Shown: positions 26,006-34,987, counted from the stretch's first letter. The stretch: DNA of 64,000 nt from Halomicroarcula saliterrae (GCF_031624395.1 NZ_JAMQON010000009.1:1-64000), one strand, 5' to 3'. Notes: a model not told the origin generated them from the letters alone. Program-made: numbers and translations.

Positions 26006-26752
26006 TCAGGCTACGGTCTCCATATTGTTCATCTCGCTAATGTAATTTATCGCCTCTGTGGACAGATTCGCTGCGATTTGGAGATAGATACGGACACCGA
26101 GAGAGAGACCATCTTCCCATTCATCAGAGATGAATTGCGACTCGACTGCTTTCGCAATCAACTCTTGATCATCAGTAACCTGAGGAGCCATCTGTTGAAT
26201 CATCTCCTCAAGTGTCTGAACTTCTTCTATTTGTTCACCGAATTGTGAACCGAAAATTCGGGCATCAGTATCTGATTTCTTGAACAGTTTGTCCATCAAA
26301 GGAGAATATTCCGTCGACTCATTAACTGCATCACCCATATCAAGATTATCTGCTTGGGAGTACTCTTGCTGTCCCATCTCAAATATTTCGTCAAGAGCTT
26401 CATCAGTTGCTTTCTCTTCACTAGCTTCGGTCAGAGCCGCTAACTTCCGGAATACCACGTAGAGAGCCCGGACCTGCTCTGCGGCCTCGTCATCTACTCC
26501 ATCGGGGTATGGATTTACCAGAGCTTTCAGTTTCTGTGCAGTCTTCGCTGCTTCGTTTGATATACTACCATAATTCAAATCTGAGCGGTCCCTGGCGCTT
26601 TCACAAACTCCGTGCCCCCGGCTGATTTGTGTGATAGCATCTTCATTCCATTCTGTGACAGCTTGCTGCTTATTCTGATATCGGTGGAAGCCATATCGAA
26701 TTAGCTGCCCAAAGACAGCTCCTGCAATTGCCGATAGAATCGGAATCCACAT
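26006..26752 (-). CDS. Membrane-anchored helical protein divergent from the TIR gene (248 aa)
   Basis: One N-terminal membrane helix (WIPILSAIAGAVFGQLIRYGF) followed by a ~220-residue acidic, all-helical cytoplasmic domain without known motifs. It is read divergently from the TIR-domain gene with 101 bp between starts, so the two probably share a control region. The base composition of both is AT-richer than the neighbours, which suggests they travelled together. It could be an effector or receptor of the TIR protein. Confidence 0.55.
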   Translation of the reverse strand: MWIPILSAIAGAVFGQLIRYGFHRYQNKQQAVTEWNEDAITQISRGHGVCESARDRSDLNYGSISNEAAKTAQKLKALVNPYPDGVDDEAAEQVRALYVVFRKLAALTEASEEKATDEALDEIFEMGQQEYSQADNLDMGDAVNESTEYSPLMDKLFKKSDTDARIFGSQFGEQIEEVQTLEEMIQQMAPQVTDDQELIAKAVESQFISDEWEDGLSLGVRIYLQIAANLSTEAINYISEMNNMETVA

Positions 26753-26853
26753 TTATCGGATAATCCACCTGATAATCAATAGTTGCTGTGCCAAGAAATT
26801 AGGTCGATATCAGCGATATCAAGAATTATCACATTTCGCTACAGGTACAAAAT

Positions 26854-27675
26854 ATGGATTCAGGAACAGAAAATACAGACGGGAAGGATGTCTTCATTTC
26901 CTACTCACACTCCGATTCTAAGGAGATAGCAAAACTTCTAGGTCAAGAACTGAGCTCAATGGGAGTGGAGGTTTGGCTTGACGATATCAAAATGTCGATT
27001 GGAAGTAGTATCCGCGAGTCCATTGATGATGGCCTTACTCAATCTGAATATGGCGTCGTTATTCTCTCTGAGAGTTATTTTGAGGGTACTTCTGAATGGG
27101 AACTGAATGGTCTTGTTGAAAAGCACACGAATGAGGAGGATGTGATTCTCCCGCTCTGGCATGGAGTTGACCACGATTACGTTTATCAACAGAGCCCCAG
27201 TCTCGCTGACCTAATCGCGGAGGAAATCGACAAGAAAAACGTGCAGACCGTTGCTGCCTCAATCTATCAAATAGTAGAGGATAGAGGCGGAGACAATGAT
27301 GAGTGGGGCGGAGACATAGGTGGCGGTCAAAAAACCGATTTCATAGATATAGACATCAGATTTCAGGGGCGGTTTGACCCCGAAGTCGGCAAAGAGGTCA
27401 CCGTTGAATCGTGGCGCAATCATAATGCTCCTAATCTCACAGCACTCGAAGCGACAGAAATCCGGGACGAGGATAGAGAAATCGACTACACAAGCAGTTC
27501 AAAGGGCACAATAATGACGGTCAAGCGGATTGATGACGAGCCCCTCAACGGCATTATATCCGATATCCAAGAGATTCGCTCTGGGAAAACTGAGTTCACG
27601 ATCCGGGTTGAGGAATCCCGATTAGAGGAACTTTCAGATGACCGTGACGACTACAAATCTGGTTTTGTCCAGTAA
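26854..27675 (+). CDS. TIR-domain protein (273 aa)
   Basis: TIR domain at residues ~11-145: DVFISYSHSD (strand A), VWLDDIKMSIGSSIRESIDDGL (the W-D...G-S box), YGVVILSESYF, and TSEWELNGLV, whose Glu is where TIR NADases place their catalytic residue. A ~110-residue beta-rich domain of unknown type follows a Gly/Asp linker. Prokaryotic TIR proteins often act in antiphage defence by depleting NAD or making signalling nucleotides. The membrane-protein gene next door is a possible partner. Confidence 0.85.
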   Translation: MDSGTENTDGKDVFISYSHSDSKEIAKLLGQELSSMGVEVWLDDIKMSIGSSIRESIDDGLTQSEYGVVILSESYFEGTSEWELNGLVEKHTNEEDVILPLWHGVDHDYVYQQSPSLADLIAEEIDKKNVQTVAASIYQIVEDRGGDNDEWGGDIGGGQKTDFIDIDIRFQGRFDPEVGKEVTVESWRNHNAPNLTALEATEIRDEDREIDYTSSSKGTIMTVKRIDDEPLNGIISDIQEIRSGKTEFTIRVEESRLEELSDDRDDYKSGFVQ

Positions 27676-27774
27676 GTTGGTGACGTGCTAATTGAACATT
27701 CGCGCGACCGATAGATAGGAAGTAGAGTTGTGGATATCGAATCCGCCGCATCGTCGTCACGACCTCCCGCCCGG

Positions 27775-27903
27775 TCACCGCCACTGACACCCGTTCCAGA
27801 CGGCCTCGACCCGCACGAAGCCACCGTCAGACCGCGGTTCGAACTCGATCTTCCGCTTGGGTCCACGCACGGGCTCGTACACGAACCCCTTCGCGTCGGC
27901 CAC
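27775..27903 (-). pseudogene. GFVYEPVRGP-type small protein, copy 3, frameshifted
   Basis: GTG 27903 reads VADAKGFVYEPVRGP and on to NGCQWR, then a stop. One base missing near 27778, compared with the copies at 25676 and 54810, removes the normal last ~12 residues (VTGREVLTTMRRI). Confidence 0.6.
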
Positions 27904-27914
27904 CGACGCGCCGT

Positions 27915-28039
27915 TTATGGGCGGACCTCGTGAATCGACGCTTCCGAGCACTCGGGGACCGTCTGGAACACGTCCCAGTCGGCCAGTCGCAACTCGTCGG
28001 TCACTACGTCGACGAGGACCCCTGGGACCAGTGCCGTAC
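27915..28039 (-). pseudogene. Partner of the small-protein module, 5' truncated
   Basis: Reads VLVDVVTDELRLADWDVFQT and ends SIHEVRP at a TAA, clearly homologous to 54989-55168 (VVDVVTDDLRLIDWDVFRT). No start codon remains; the upstream sequence turns into the end of the nucleotidyltransferase pseudogene. Gene order with copy 3 is the same as at 54810-55168. Confidence 0.6.
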
Positions 28040-28063
28040 AGGTATAGAGGGGTAGATACCAGA

Positions 28064-28867
28064 CTACTCTATTGGCCTTACTATTTCGCCATCGTGGCGT
28101 ACCCGGCCGAATTCCGCAAGATACGTGACTCGATTCCGGACCACGTCAATATCCAATCCGAGCTCGGTAGCTAGTTCGTCGACGGTCATCGGTCCGTCAA
28201 GTGTCTGGAGAACTTCGAGTCCCCGGTAGTATCGGTCAGTCAGTTCCTGAACGCGGTCCTCAATTGGTGTGGTCACCCCGTACTGCTCTTCAAGATCGAC
28301 TAGAGCCCCATTCGCAAAGGTGGCGAACTGGTCATCGTTGAGCCAGTCAATCTGTGCGTCGAGTTCAGCCCGGACGACGTCGTAGTCAAGGCCAGCCTGC
28401 ACGAGTATGTTCATGTCCGCAATGTCGTCGTCACGTCCAGCAATTAGTTTGAACAGGAAGATATCCTCGTTGCTGACCAACCGGACCGTCAATTGGTCTG
28501 TGTCGAGAAACGGCTCACTCCGGTTACGCCTCCCGTCGGTCAGGACGAGCTTGTTCGCAACCTGCTGGCTGAAAATATCGAGGCGGCACCCATCGTCGTT
28601 CTCGACGCAGCTCGTCGTACCCAGTGCCCGGTAATCAGCGTCCAGCTATTGAACCTCAGTATATCCGAGATCCATCAGGGCAGCCCATAGCTGTCCGTAC
28701 ACGTCACCGTCGGCGACGACGAGGTCGATATCCTTCGTCGCTCCCTTGAGGTCGCGCAGCGACATCGCGCCGCCACCGATCAGATAGACCGTGAGCGGAC
28801 CGGACAGCCCATCTGCGATTCACTGGAACTCGTTCTCGATGTACTCTCGTCCAAACGTTGGTCTCAT
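28064..28867 (-). pseudogene. Nucleotidyltransferase toxin gene with two in-frame stops
   Basis: From ATG 28867 the frame contains TGA at 28820-28822 (codon 16) and TAG at 28646-28648 (codon 74). Otherwise it reads through to 28064. It carries an NTase core (VYLIGGGAMSLRDLKGATKDIDLVV) like DUF6036/AbiEii-type toxins, then a helical and winged C-terminal part (TVDELATELGLDIDVVRNRVTYL). Its ATG overlaps the stop of the regulator upstream (ATGA). A 142-residue C-terminal piece remains open from 28492, but the catalytic part is lost. Confidence 0.8.
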
Positions 28868-29790
28868 GATGGTAATGGCACCTCGTAGTCAGCTGCTAGC
28901 TTCTGGAACTCGTCCCACTCTGGGAGGCGTTCCGTATCGACTGCGCCTCGCGTCTCAAGGTACTGCAGCAGGGCGTCGATTTCATCTTCGAGGCCGTACT
29001 TCTCCGCTTGCTCTTGGAGAGCATCCTCGTCGACGTCAACGTGGCTGAGCAACAGGAGACAGTATGAGCGGTGGCGAGAGTCGTCGTCGATTAACAACGT
29101 GTGACAGCAAAGCTCCGCTGGCGAGACTGTCTCCACGTCCTCAGAGTAGAGGTAGTAGCGGTGGCGGGTCAGCAGAAACTGGAGGTCGAACGCCGCAAAC
29201 CGTGCGAGCCCGGTTTCGTGGAAGTGGGCGGCTTCGATTTCTGACTCAGTTTGTGCGAGAAATTCGTCGTGATCCTCCCAAAGAATCGTTCCATGCGGGG
29301 CGGCTGACTGGAGATACTGTCGGTGGAGATGGTGAACAAGTTCGCGAGCGAACTCGTGTAGTCGGTCGAAGTCACCGTTGAAGTCATATTGGCCAGCATC
29401 TGTGCCGACGAGGCCACGGTCGCGAAGTCGCTTGAGGACGCGATTGACGGTGTTTCGGTAGTTGTCGGTTCGGTCAGCGATCTCGGAGACGGTTCGGGGG
29501 TGGTCGAGGTAATACAGTACCACGAGGGCCTTGCTGGTCAACAGCTCAGGGAAGTCGATGTGGGAATGCTGGCGGACGAGGTCTTGGTAGACTTCGACGG
29601 CCCGGCTATCAGAGGGAATGACTCGCTTTCGGCGGCCGTCGCGCTTCGTGTAGACGAGCTCCTTCTCGACGAGGTCTGTCACGGCACGAGAGAGATAACT
29701 TTCGCTGTGGCCGAGTTTCGTTGCGAGGTCGGAAATCGTGTCACCACGTTCGACGGTAGCGAGGACCTCGAGTTCAATGCGTCGGAGCAT
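28864..29790 (-). CDS. Double winged-helix regulator/antitoxin (308 aa)
   Basis: Two HTH units: IELEVLATVERGDTISDLATKLGHSESYLSRAVTDL (residues ~4-40) and LVVLYYLDHPRTVSEIADRTDNYRNTVNRVLKRL (~88-125). The C-terminal ~170 residues are helical and acidic. It is intact and translationally coupled to the dead nucleotidyltransferase gene, as expected of the antitoxin and repressor of an AbiE-like pair. An AT-rich TATA region (TTTTTTATAAATAAATT) lies just upstream. Confidence 0.75.
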   Translation of the reverse strand: MLRRIELEVLATVERGDTISDLATKLGHSESYLSRAVTDLVEKELVYTKRDGRRKRVIPSDSRAVEVYQDLVRQHSHIDFPELLTSKALVVLYYLDHPRTVSEIADRTDNYRNTVNRVLKRLRDRGLVGTDAGQYDFNGDFDRLHEFARELVHHLHRQYLQSAAPHGTILWEDHDEFLAQTESEIEAAHFHETGLARFAAFDLQFLLTRHRYYLYSEDVETVSPAELCCHTLLIDDDSRHRSYCLLLLSHVDVDEDALQEQAEKYGLEDEIDALLQYLETRGAVDTERLPEWDEFQKLAADYEVPLPS

Positions 29791-29873
29791 AGTGTAACAT
29801 ATTACGAAACTTTTTTATAAATAAATTACTTATGATGTTACATTCCGTGGAGTCGGAAAACCAGCAGACCTGC

Positions 29874-29915
29874 TTAACCAACAACACTATGGATTGCAGA
29901 CCCTATGTTGGTTAA
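29874..29915. repeat. Dispersed inverted repeat, copy 4
   Basis: Arms TTAACCAACA (29874-29883) and TGTTGGTTAA (29906-29915) with a 22-bp spacer, ending 10 bp before the ATG of the DUF6788-like gene, so it would cover its promoter. Confidence 0.85.
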
Positions 29916-29925
29916 CAGAGAGCCG

Positions 29926-30252
29926 ATGTCCTACGAACCACCGACCCCACCGGCGAACCTCTCCACAGAGGTCGTCGCCACTCTCAACGAGGCCCCACCA
30001 GACCGTCTTCGCGATGTCGCCCGCTACGCTGAAGCGTTGGCCGAACACAAGGAACGTGAAGCGCGTCTCGAGGAGGAGGCAGACGAGACCGACGCCGAGG
30101 ACCGATCCGATGAGCTCCCGGACGACGTACCAGCGAAGGCGACGATCACTGTCAAAGAAATCAACGATAACCGGTACTACTACTGGCAGTGGCGGGACGG
30201 GGACAAGATTCGTTCGCAATACAAAGGCCCCGTCAACCCAAATGAGGAGTAA
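29926..30252 (+). CDS. DUF6788-like small protein (108 aa)
   Basis: An acidic coiled N-terminal part (ALAEHKEREARLEEEADET) is followed by a compact beta module, ITVKEINDNRYYYWQWRDGDKIRSQYKGPV, which matches the Y-rich DUF6788 motif common in haloarchaeal plasmids. It sits just left of the replication origin. Role unknown. Confidence 0.7.
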   Translation: MSYEPPTPPANLSTEVVATLNEAPPDRLRDVARYAEALAEHKEREARLEEEADETDAEDRSDELPDDVPAKATITVKEINDNRYYYWQWRDGDKIRSQYKGPVNPNEE

Positions 30253-30302
30253 ACTAACCGGGAGCTGTTGCAGTGAGTCTGCGATGTTCTCCACCACACA
30301 CA

Positions 30303-30860
30303 CCCCCCGTTTCGAGTGTTAATCGGTGAGCAGCCGTAGGAGGGGGTATAGGACCGAACGGGGCGTTTCATATATAAAGAGTGTCCCCACCACACCCCAT
30401 TTCGAGTGTTTATCTGTGGAGAGAGAGCCCTACTACTACTACTAACTCTAGCTAGTAGAAAAGAATATAAATAAAGGCAGTAACAGTTTTCTGCCCTCCC
30501 GCTCCAGTACAACTGCCTAAAATGAAGATATAGCAGTAGAAACCCTCTATAGCCCGTTTCTATCTCTTTCCTCAACGTGTTTTCACCCATGGCCTCCTTC
30601 TTTCGCAGAACACTCGAAACGGGGGGTGTGTGTGTAACCTCCCTCAGTCTTATCGACTACTGCCACTGGACCGTCGCGGTGGGCATCATCACTTGGAGAA
30701 CACTCGAAATGGGGGGACGGGACAAAATCAGAATTTCGACACGAAAAGCAGATAGGCTCTATAATCGATACAGGCACTATAACACTGTTTTACACTTGAA
30801 ATGGGGGGTCCCCAATACCGAGAATCTCACTGAACACTCGAAACACTCGAAACACTCGAA
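30303..30860. other. Replication origin: ORB boxes around an AT-rich core
   Basis: Boxes of AACACTCGAAAYGGGGGG occur inverted at 30303-30320 and 30392-30410 (minus sense) and direct at 30608-30628, 30698-30716 and 30792-30808 (one mismatch in the last). Three tandem AACACTCGA units follow at 30833-30859, 11 bp before the orc1/cdc6 frame. The two orientations face each other across an AT-rich stretch (about 30420-30580), the likely unwinding element. This is the standard arrangement of haloarchaeal origins, with a G-string in each box. Confidence 0.88.
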
Positions 30861-30870
30861 CTAGGAATTT

Positions 30871-32163
30871 ATGTACCATCCTGTTGTGGTCACTCCTAAG
30901 ATGGATTCCCCGTTCGACGAACCGGGCAAAATCTTCGCCGACAAGAAACCGTTCGACGAAGGGTATACTCCGGAAACGATTCTCTGTCGTGAAGAGGAGA
31001 TCAGTCGCTACTCCGAAGCTCTGCAGGACGTTGTGGAGGGGTTCGGCCCCAACAACGTCTTCATATACGGTCAGACAGGGAACGGCAAGACCGTCGTCAC
31101 AAAGAAGATGATGTCGTTCCTTCGGGAGGAGACTGCCCAGCACGATATCCCGCTCACGATTCTCGAAGTCAACTGCAACAAGGACGATAGTATCTTCAAT
31201 GTCCTCATCTCACTGATCAACCAGCTCCGCCCCGGCGACGACCAGATCCCTGAACAGGGACCGACGAAGGGCTTCCTCTGGTCGACGCTGTACGAGGAAC
31301 TGGACCAACTTGACGGTGATGTCGTCGTCGTGCTGGACGAGATCGATATGCTCGGCGCCGACAATGATAAACTGCTCTACGAGTTCCCCCGCGCTCGGAA
31401 GATGGGATCTCTCGAGAATACTCGCGTCGGCGTGATTGGTATCTCGAACAACCACATGTTCAAAGACTCGCTAGACCCGCGCGTCAAGAGCACCCTCTGT
31501 GAGTACGAAATCTTCTTTTCTCCGTACGATGCCAACGAATTGACCGACATTCTCTCTCACTACGCCGGACTGGTGTTCCGTGAGGGCATAATTGATGAGG
31601 GAGTTATCGAGCTCTGTGCAGCCCGAGCCGCCCAAGAACAGGGTGACGCTCGCGAAGCTCTTGACCTCTTAGAGACAGCTGGCAATATTGCTCGGAAACA
31701 AGACGAACCCCAGGTCACGCAGGAACACGTTGAGGAAGCCGGCAGTCGTGTGGAGGAACAGCGCGTCCTGACAATCGTTCGCGACCAGCTCACCTCGCAG
31801 ATGAAACTCGCGTTGCTCGCGACGACCTTCCTCAATCTCGATGAGGAGTCCTCACCACGAGCGAAGAACATCTACGATGTGTATGAGAACATCTGTGCTG
31901 TCTGTGGCTACGAACCCCGGTCGAAACGTCGGGTCAACGATTTCCTCGACTCTATTCGTCTCTACGGCCTGCTCGAACGCGACGAGCGGAATCTCGGCCG
32001 AGCTGGGGGACGTTCGTACATTCACACGCTTGAAGTCTCTCCAGAGCTCGTTTTCGAGGGCCTGAAATACGATCAAGAAGGCGCTGAGTCGATGCTTGAG
32101 CGGTACGATCTCGTTCCTGATCCTGAGGATGCAGACCAAGCACGGTTGACTGCGTACATGTAA
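30871..32163 (+). CDS. Orc1/Cdc6 replication initiator (430 aa)
   Basis: AAA+ domain: Walker A GQTGNGKT (67-74), Walker B VVVLDEID (~153-160), sensor 1 region VIGISNN, and a GDAREALDLL box with the sensor 2 Arg. The C-terminal winged helix (from ~300) is the box-binding domain. It binds the origin repeats directly upstream and loads the MCM helicase. ATG 30871 and ATG 30901 are both possible; the second begins at the conserved part (MDSPFDEPGKIF). Confidence 0.93.
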   Translation: MYHPVVVTPKMDSPFDEPGKIFADKKPFDEGYTPETILCREEEISRYSEALQDVVEGFGPNNVFIYGQTGNGKTVVTKKMMSFLREETAQHDIPLTILEVNCNKDDSIFNVLISLINQLRPGDDQIPEQGPTKGFLWSTLYEELDQLDGDVVVVLDEIDMLGADNDKLLYEFPRARKMGSLENTRVGVIGISNNHMFKDSLDPRVKSTLCEYEIFFSPYDANELTDILSHYAGLVFREGIIDEGVIELCAARAAQEQGDAREALDLLETAGNIARKQDEPQVTQEHVEEAGSRVEEQRVLTIVRDQLTSQMKLALLATTFLNLDEESSPRAKNIYDVYENICAVCGYEPRSKRRVNDFLDSIRLYGLLERDERNLGRAGGRSYIHTLEVSPELVFEGLKYDQEGAESMLERYDLVPDPEDADQARLTAYM

Positions 32164-32224
32164 TACTAGGCTTAACGAGCGAATTCGGAGTTTGGTGTGT
32201 CTCCCGCGAAATTGAACGCACAGG

Positions 32225-32265
32225 TTAACCAACAGTCGCTGCCTATCAGCCCCGATGTTGGTTAA
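32225..32265. repeat. Dispersed inverted repeat, copy 5
   Basis: Arms TTAACCAACA (32225-32234) and TGTTGGTTAA (32256-32265), 21-bp spacer, between orc1/cdc6 and the RHH antitoxin. Copies 4 and 5 bracket the origin and initiator. Confidence 0.85.
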
Positions 32266-32282
32266 CTACCTGAGGCCTTTTC

Positions 32283-32302
32283 TGTGAGACGCCTGTCTCA
32301 CA
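32283..32302. promoter_or_regulatory. Operator-like palindrome before the RHH antitoxin
   Basis: TGTGAGAC-GCCT-GTCTCACA is an exact 8-bp inverted repeat ending 4 bp before the ATG. RHH antitoxins normally bind such sites to repress their own operon. Confidence 0.6.
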
Positions 32303-32306
32303 ACCT

Positions 32307-32594
32307 ATGAATACTGACACCGACGACGGCCGTGAGGGGGACGGCTCGACGAAAATCGACGTCCGTGTCCCGCAGAAGCTGGTCGACCAGATCGACGCGG
32401 AATACGAGAAGCATGGATACACGTCTCGATCCGAGGCAATCCGCGACGCACTCCGGGCCTGGGTGGACCCGCCGATTCGACTCTCCGAAGAGGTCCTCGA
32501 GGACCTCGAAACCAGTCGCAAGCAACGCGAACGTGGTGAGACATACTCTCTCGACGAGGTCGGGGACACATACGGTGTCGACGTCGACGAGTGA
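32307..32594 (+). CDS. Ribbon-helix-helix antitoxin (95 aa)
   Basis: The RHH core TKIDVRVPQKLVDQIDAEYEKHG with TSRSEAIRDALRAWV lies at residues ~15-53; the C-terminal tail (acidic, SLDEVGDTYGVDVDE) would wrap the toxin. The partner toxin gene 3 bp downstream is broken, so this antitoxin is orphaned. The palindrome 32283-32302 suggests autoregulation. Confidence 0.82.
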   Translation: MNTDTDDGREGDGSTKIDVRVPQKLVDQIDAEYEKHGYTSRSEAIRDALRAWVDPPIRLSEEVLEDLETSRKQRERGETYSLDEVGDTYGVDVDE

Positions 32595-32597
32595 CCG

Positions 32598-32766
32598 ATG
32601 ACGGACGTGGAGATTACGCCGCAAGCTGATGACATCTGGAGAGTCTTAATCCCGAGCCTCGAGAACGCTCTTGAAGAAACTTGCTGAGGCGCAAGACTGG
32701 ACTGACCACCGGCTGGAGCCACTGACTGGCTGGCCATATTACAAACTCCGGGCAGGTGACTACCGG
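32598..32766 (+). pseudogene. RelE/ParE-family toxin, frameshifted and 3'-deleted
   Basis: MTDVEITPQADD starts the gene; a stop appears at 32685-32687 after 29 residues. In another frame LLKKLAEAQDWTDHRLEPL and YYKLRAGDYR are the unmistakable middle of a RelE-type toxin. The sequence ends at GDYR, where it meets the truncated parA coming from the other strand. The last ~35 residues, with most active-site positions, are gone. Confidence 0.72.
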
Positions 32767-33343
32767 ATGTCGATGCGGTTGATGACGACGCCACGTTCCT
32801 GGATGGCTATCTCGTAGTCGCGCTCGAGCGCGTCGATGTGATCGAACAGGAGCTCGAAGGCCCGCTTGCTCGTGTCTTCAGCCAGCGCCGGGATGGGGAC
32901 GTTCTGGGCGGCATACATCGCGTTGTCCATCAGGCTCCCGAGGAAGGGCGGACAGTCGATGATGATGTAGTCGTAGTCGTCCTCGATGTGTTCGAGGGCG
33001 AGCGCGAGTTGCTCGCCTGACCGGCGGGAGAGCGTGAGCTCCGGCTCGACGGCAGTCATGTCGATGATCGACGGGTGACGGACATCTCCTCGTGCTCACG
33101 GACGAGCTCGCCGATGCGGTCGCGCTGCTCGGAGTCACTCAGGATATCGAACAGCGACGGTGGCTCACTATCGTACGCTTCGCGAAGCCCGAGATTCTCC
33201 GTGGCATTGCCTTGGGGGTCAAGGTCGACGAAGAGGACGTCTCGGCCACGGGCAATCAGCGCGCCGGCGGCGTTGATCGCGATGGCCGTTTTGCCCACAC
33301 CTCTTTTCTGGTTACTGACTGTTATTTTGGCTGGTTCGGCCAT
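32760..33343 (-). pseudogene. Second ParA/Soj gene, frameshifted and 3'-deleted
   Basis: From ATG 33343 (MAEPAKITVSNQKRGVGKTA; Walker A variant) the frame breaks near 33070 (HEEMSV then out of frame) and resumes as DMTAVEPELTLSRRSGEQL to DYDYIIIDCPPFLGS and ends at INRIDIR. One lost base explains the break. The C-terminal ~60 residues of a normal ParA are missing at the same junction (about 32760-32770) that cuts RelE. This ParA is closer to chromosomal Soj proteins than the intact one at 6564-7430. Confidence 0.8.
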
Positions 33344-33555
33344 ACAAACCATCCGAACTACTTAGTGCTACGTCAGACGCTGTTGCTGATTTAATGTTCT
33401 CTCCGTGACTAATATTATAGAGTGTTTTGACACCATTGAGTCAGATACGGTTTCGTTCATGCTAACAACTCTAGCAGCACCTGCTGTTGGCTGTGCCAGT
33501 CCGCTATCCGGCGGAAATGGGGTAGCTATTTGACGATTAAAAGAAACAACTGTCT
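33344..33555. other. Gap before the DUF6735-like gene
   Basis: The upstream half contains the old parA promoter region. A 24-codon frame (33460-33534) with a lipobox-like AVGCASPLSGG could be a fragment of a secreted protein. AT-rich near the next start. No gene called. Confidence 0.3.
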
Positions 33556-34563
33556 GTGAGCCATTCTGCTATTGTTGCCTATGCAAACGGCGATGGGACC
33601 TTTGATTTACACTACAGCCGCAATGGTGCAGAGCAATATCAACTTAAAGAAGTCTTAGATGGCTATCTTGAAGGGGAATATGAAAAGACGGGTTCCGATA
33701 TGCCGCCGCTTCTTCCAACAGAAGTTGCCGAGTTTGCTGCAGATCAAGAGGGGTATGAGGTAATCGAACACGACCTCATTAAGCAGGATCCATTCGCAGA
33801 GGAGGTCGAATCAGCTGAAATACCGTTCTCACTCCCAGATATCTCTGCTGAAGTGCTCTTTGTCGTTCAAAACTGGCGGGTAGATGTCTTTTCTATTGTG
33901 CCTATCACATCCAGTTTACTCCCTCTTTTGGCGGATTCAGCGGAGGTAAAGCTCTATGACTGCGAACGGCTTGGTATTCGCCCGGAGGAAGCAACGGCTG
34001 ACCAGCAGCCCGCTAGCTATTCTCTCTCTGGATCGGATTTTTTTGATCTTCAAATCTATACAGAGATGCCCCCCTCGTTGTATTTCCCGTTCTGCCAGTA
34101 CCATTTAGATATCGTGCAAGGAATCAATATGGAAACTCGGGCTCAAAAGGCTGGGCAGTCTGAGTCACCGTCTACTGTGCTCTATCATGATGGGTGTGTG
34201 ATAGAGTATAGCGGTACCCAACCCAGACAACTGATTCCTTGGTCTGCCATTTTTGTTGAAGTCTGGTCGGGGGACAGTGAGGCGCCATCTTATCCTTGGA
34301 CCTACGACGGAAATATTCCGTCTCCCCGAGATTTAGCAAATGAATTGCGGCTTGAACTCAGTATGGTGCTCATTGAGGAACTACGACAGGATATCGCAAC
34401 ACTCCGCTTTGATAATCCAGGTGTCATTACAGGCATACAAGAGTACCGATCACGCGAGTTAACAAGATTCTCCACCACGATTGAATCCCACTATGGGGAG
34501 GCCATTTCAGAGGAATACAGTGATTTCACCCCATTCATGCCACTCCCGCTAAGCGAGGCATAG
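33556..34563 (+). CDS. DUF6735-like protein (335 aa)
   Basis: The start SHSAIVAYANGDGTFDLHYSRNGA matches the N-terminus of the haloarchaeal DUF6735 family (HxALVAYE..DG.Y..HYS.WG). The remainder is beta-rich and acidic. GTG start at 33556. Codon use is AT-richer than in flanking genes (many AAT, TAT, CAA codons), which suggests recent arrival. Function unknown. Confidence 0.6.
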   Translation: MSHSAIVAYANGDGTFDLHYSRNGAEQYQLKEVLDGYLEGEYEKTGSDMPPLLPTEVAEFAADQEGYEVIEHDLIKQDPFAEEVESAEIPFSLPDISAEVLFVVQNWRVDVFSIVPITSSLLPLLADSAEVKLYDCERLGIRPEEATADQQPASYSLSGSDFFDLQIYTEMPPSLYFPFCQYHLDIVQGINMETRAQKAGQSESPSTVLYHDGCVIEYSGTQPRQLIPWSAIFVEVWSGDSEAPSYPWTYDGNIPSPRDLANELRLELSMVLIEELRQDIATLRFDNPGVITGIQEYRSRELTRFSTTIESHYGEAISEEYSDFTPFMPLPLSEA

Positions 34564-34604
34564 GCCCTGTTCTATCTATAAGTAATCGTGGGCGTAATCG
34601 GTTA

Positions 34605-34961
34605 TCAACGAAGAACCATATTTGCCAATGACCGAGCCACCTTCTTCATCCCACCATCAGTTAGCTGAGCGTGGGGTCCGCTAAGTTTCTCCTCGCGAAC
34701 AACATACGTCCCCCACGGCTCAACAACCGAATCACTCAGTAACGAATCTCCCGGCACAGTGTCTCCTGTGTCATCTAATGTCTGTGCCCAATCGTGATCA
34801 CCAAACTCCTCAATCTGAGAGGTGAGCATAACGACATTGTATCGAATAGCACCGTCCTCATGCTTCGGCCGACGTCCATCAGATATAATGACCGCAGACC
34901 GTGTCTTATCATTTCCATACGGGTCATCAAGTGAAACGACATCTCGTCGATTAAATTTCAT
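34605..34961 (-). CDS. MazF/PemK-like toxin (118 aa)
   Basis: RRDVVSLDDPYGNDKTRSAVIIS is the MazF/PemK N-terminal barrel, with the conserved Arg/Ser-Pro-like RSAVIIS strand; WGTYVVREEKLSG is the later strand pair. These toxins cut mRNA at short motifs. It follows its HTH partner by 26 bp in one operon. Confidence 0.75.
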   Translation of the reverse strand: MKFNRRDVVSLDDPYGNDKTRSAVIISDGRRPKHEDGAIRYNVVMLTSQIEEFGDHDWAQTLDDTGDTVPGDSLLSDSVVEPWGTYVVREEKLSGPHAQLTDGGMKKVARSLANMVLR

Positions 34962-34987
34962 AGGTTTGATAGAGTCTACTTCGGAAA

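Noticed and set aside
30577-30864. Plus-strand frame across the origin
   Set aside because: It is made of the origin boxes themselves and has non-coding composition.
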